This document shows, in pieces, positions 5,691 to 5,691 of a stretch of DNA of 5,691 nt. A program made the translations under genes and the position numbers. The notes below the pieces were generated by a model. It did not search any database. It was not told the DNA's origin and worked only from the letters and a program-made list of their open reading frames with translations. The first letter of the stretch is position 1. Each line of letters opens with the position of its first letter. Origin of the DNA: CAUZEB01 sp963578655 (GTDB lineage Bacteria > Chloroflexota > Dehalococcoidia > Lucifugimonadales > CAUZEB01); contig CAUZEB010000121.1 of assembly GCA_963578655.1 (NCBI GenBank), positions 1 through 5,691 of the forward strand, read 5' to 3'.

Positions 5691-5691
5691 C

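Overview
The window looks like bacterial chromosome: AT-leaning (low 40s % GC by eye), densely coded, with no rRNA, recognisable tRNA, CRISPR array or insertion sequence. A bacterial DRG/Obg-like GTPase with a TGS domain, a QueG with a HEAT tail, and an acetamidase/formamidase beside a metallo-beta-lactamase-fold hydrolase together suggest an uncultured Chloroflexota/Dehalococcoidia (SAR202-like) genome. That is an inference from gene flavour only and cannot be proven here.

Layout. Positions 1-173 are mostly non-coding and hold a 9+9 bp inverted repeat (55-83) before a rightward acetamidase/formamidase-family gene (174-1298). After a 166-nt gap with a small hairpin comes a rightward metallo-beta-lactamase-fold hydrolase (1465-2334). 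Its stop codon lies 7 nt from the stop of a leftward gene. The rest of the window reads leftward: queG (5397 to 4228), then a gene with an Nmad3-like (nucleotide-modification-associated) domain that overlaps the end of queG by about 26 nt (4253 to 3495), then a 148-nt spacer with inverted repeats, then the DRG-like GTPase (3346 to 2342). Positions 5437-5691 are largely non-coding. They contain a TATAAT box suitably placed for queG and perhaps the last 21 codons of another leftward gene.

How the genes may work together. The two rightward genes are small-molecule hydrolases, one cleaving amides and one probably cleaving lactones or esters; they may belong to one catabolic route, but substrates cannot be read from sequence. 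The leftward genes have a nucleic-acid/translation theme: QueG performs the last step of queuosine synthesis in tRNA, the overlapping partner carries a domain linked computationally to nucleotide modification, and the GTPase belongs to a ribosome- or translation-associated family. The queG/Nmad3-like overlap is the most interesting feature of the window.
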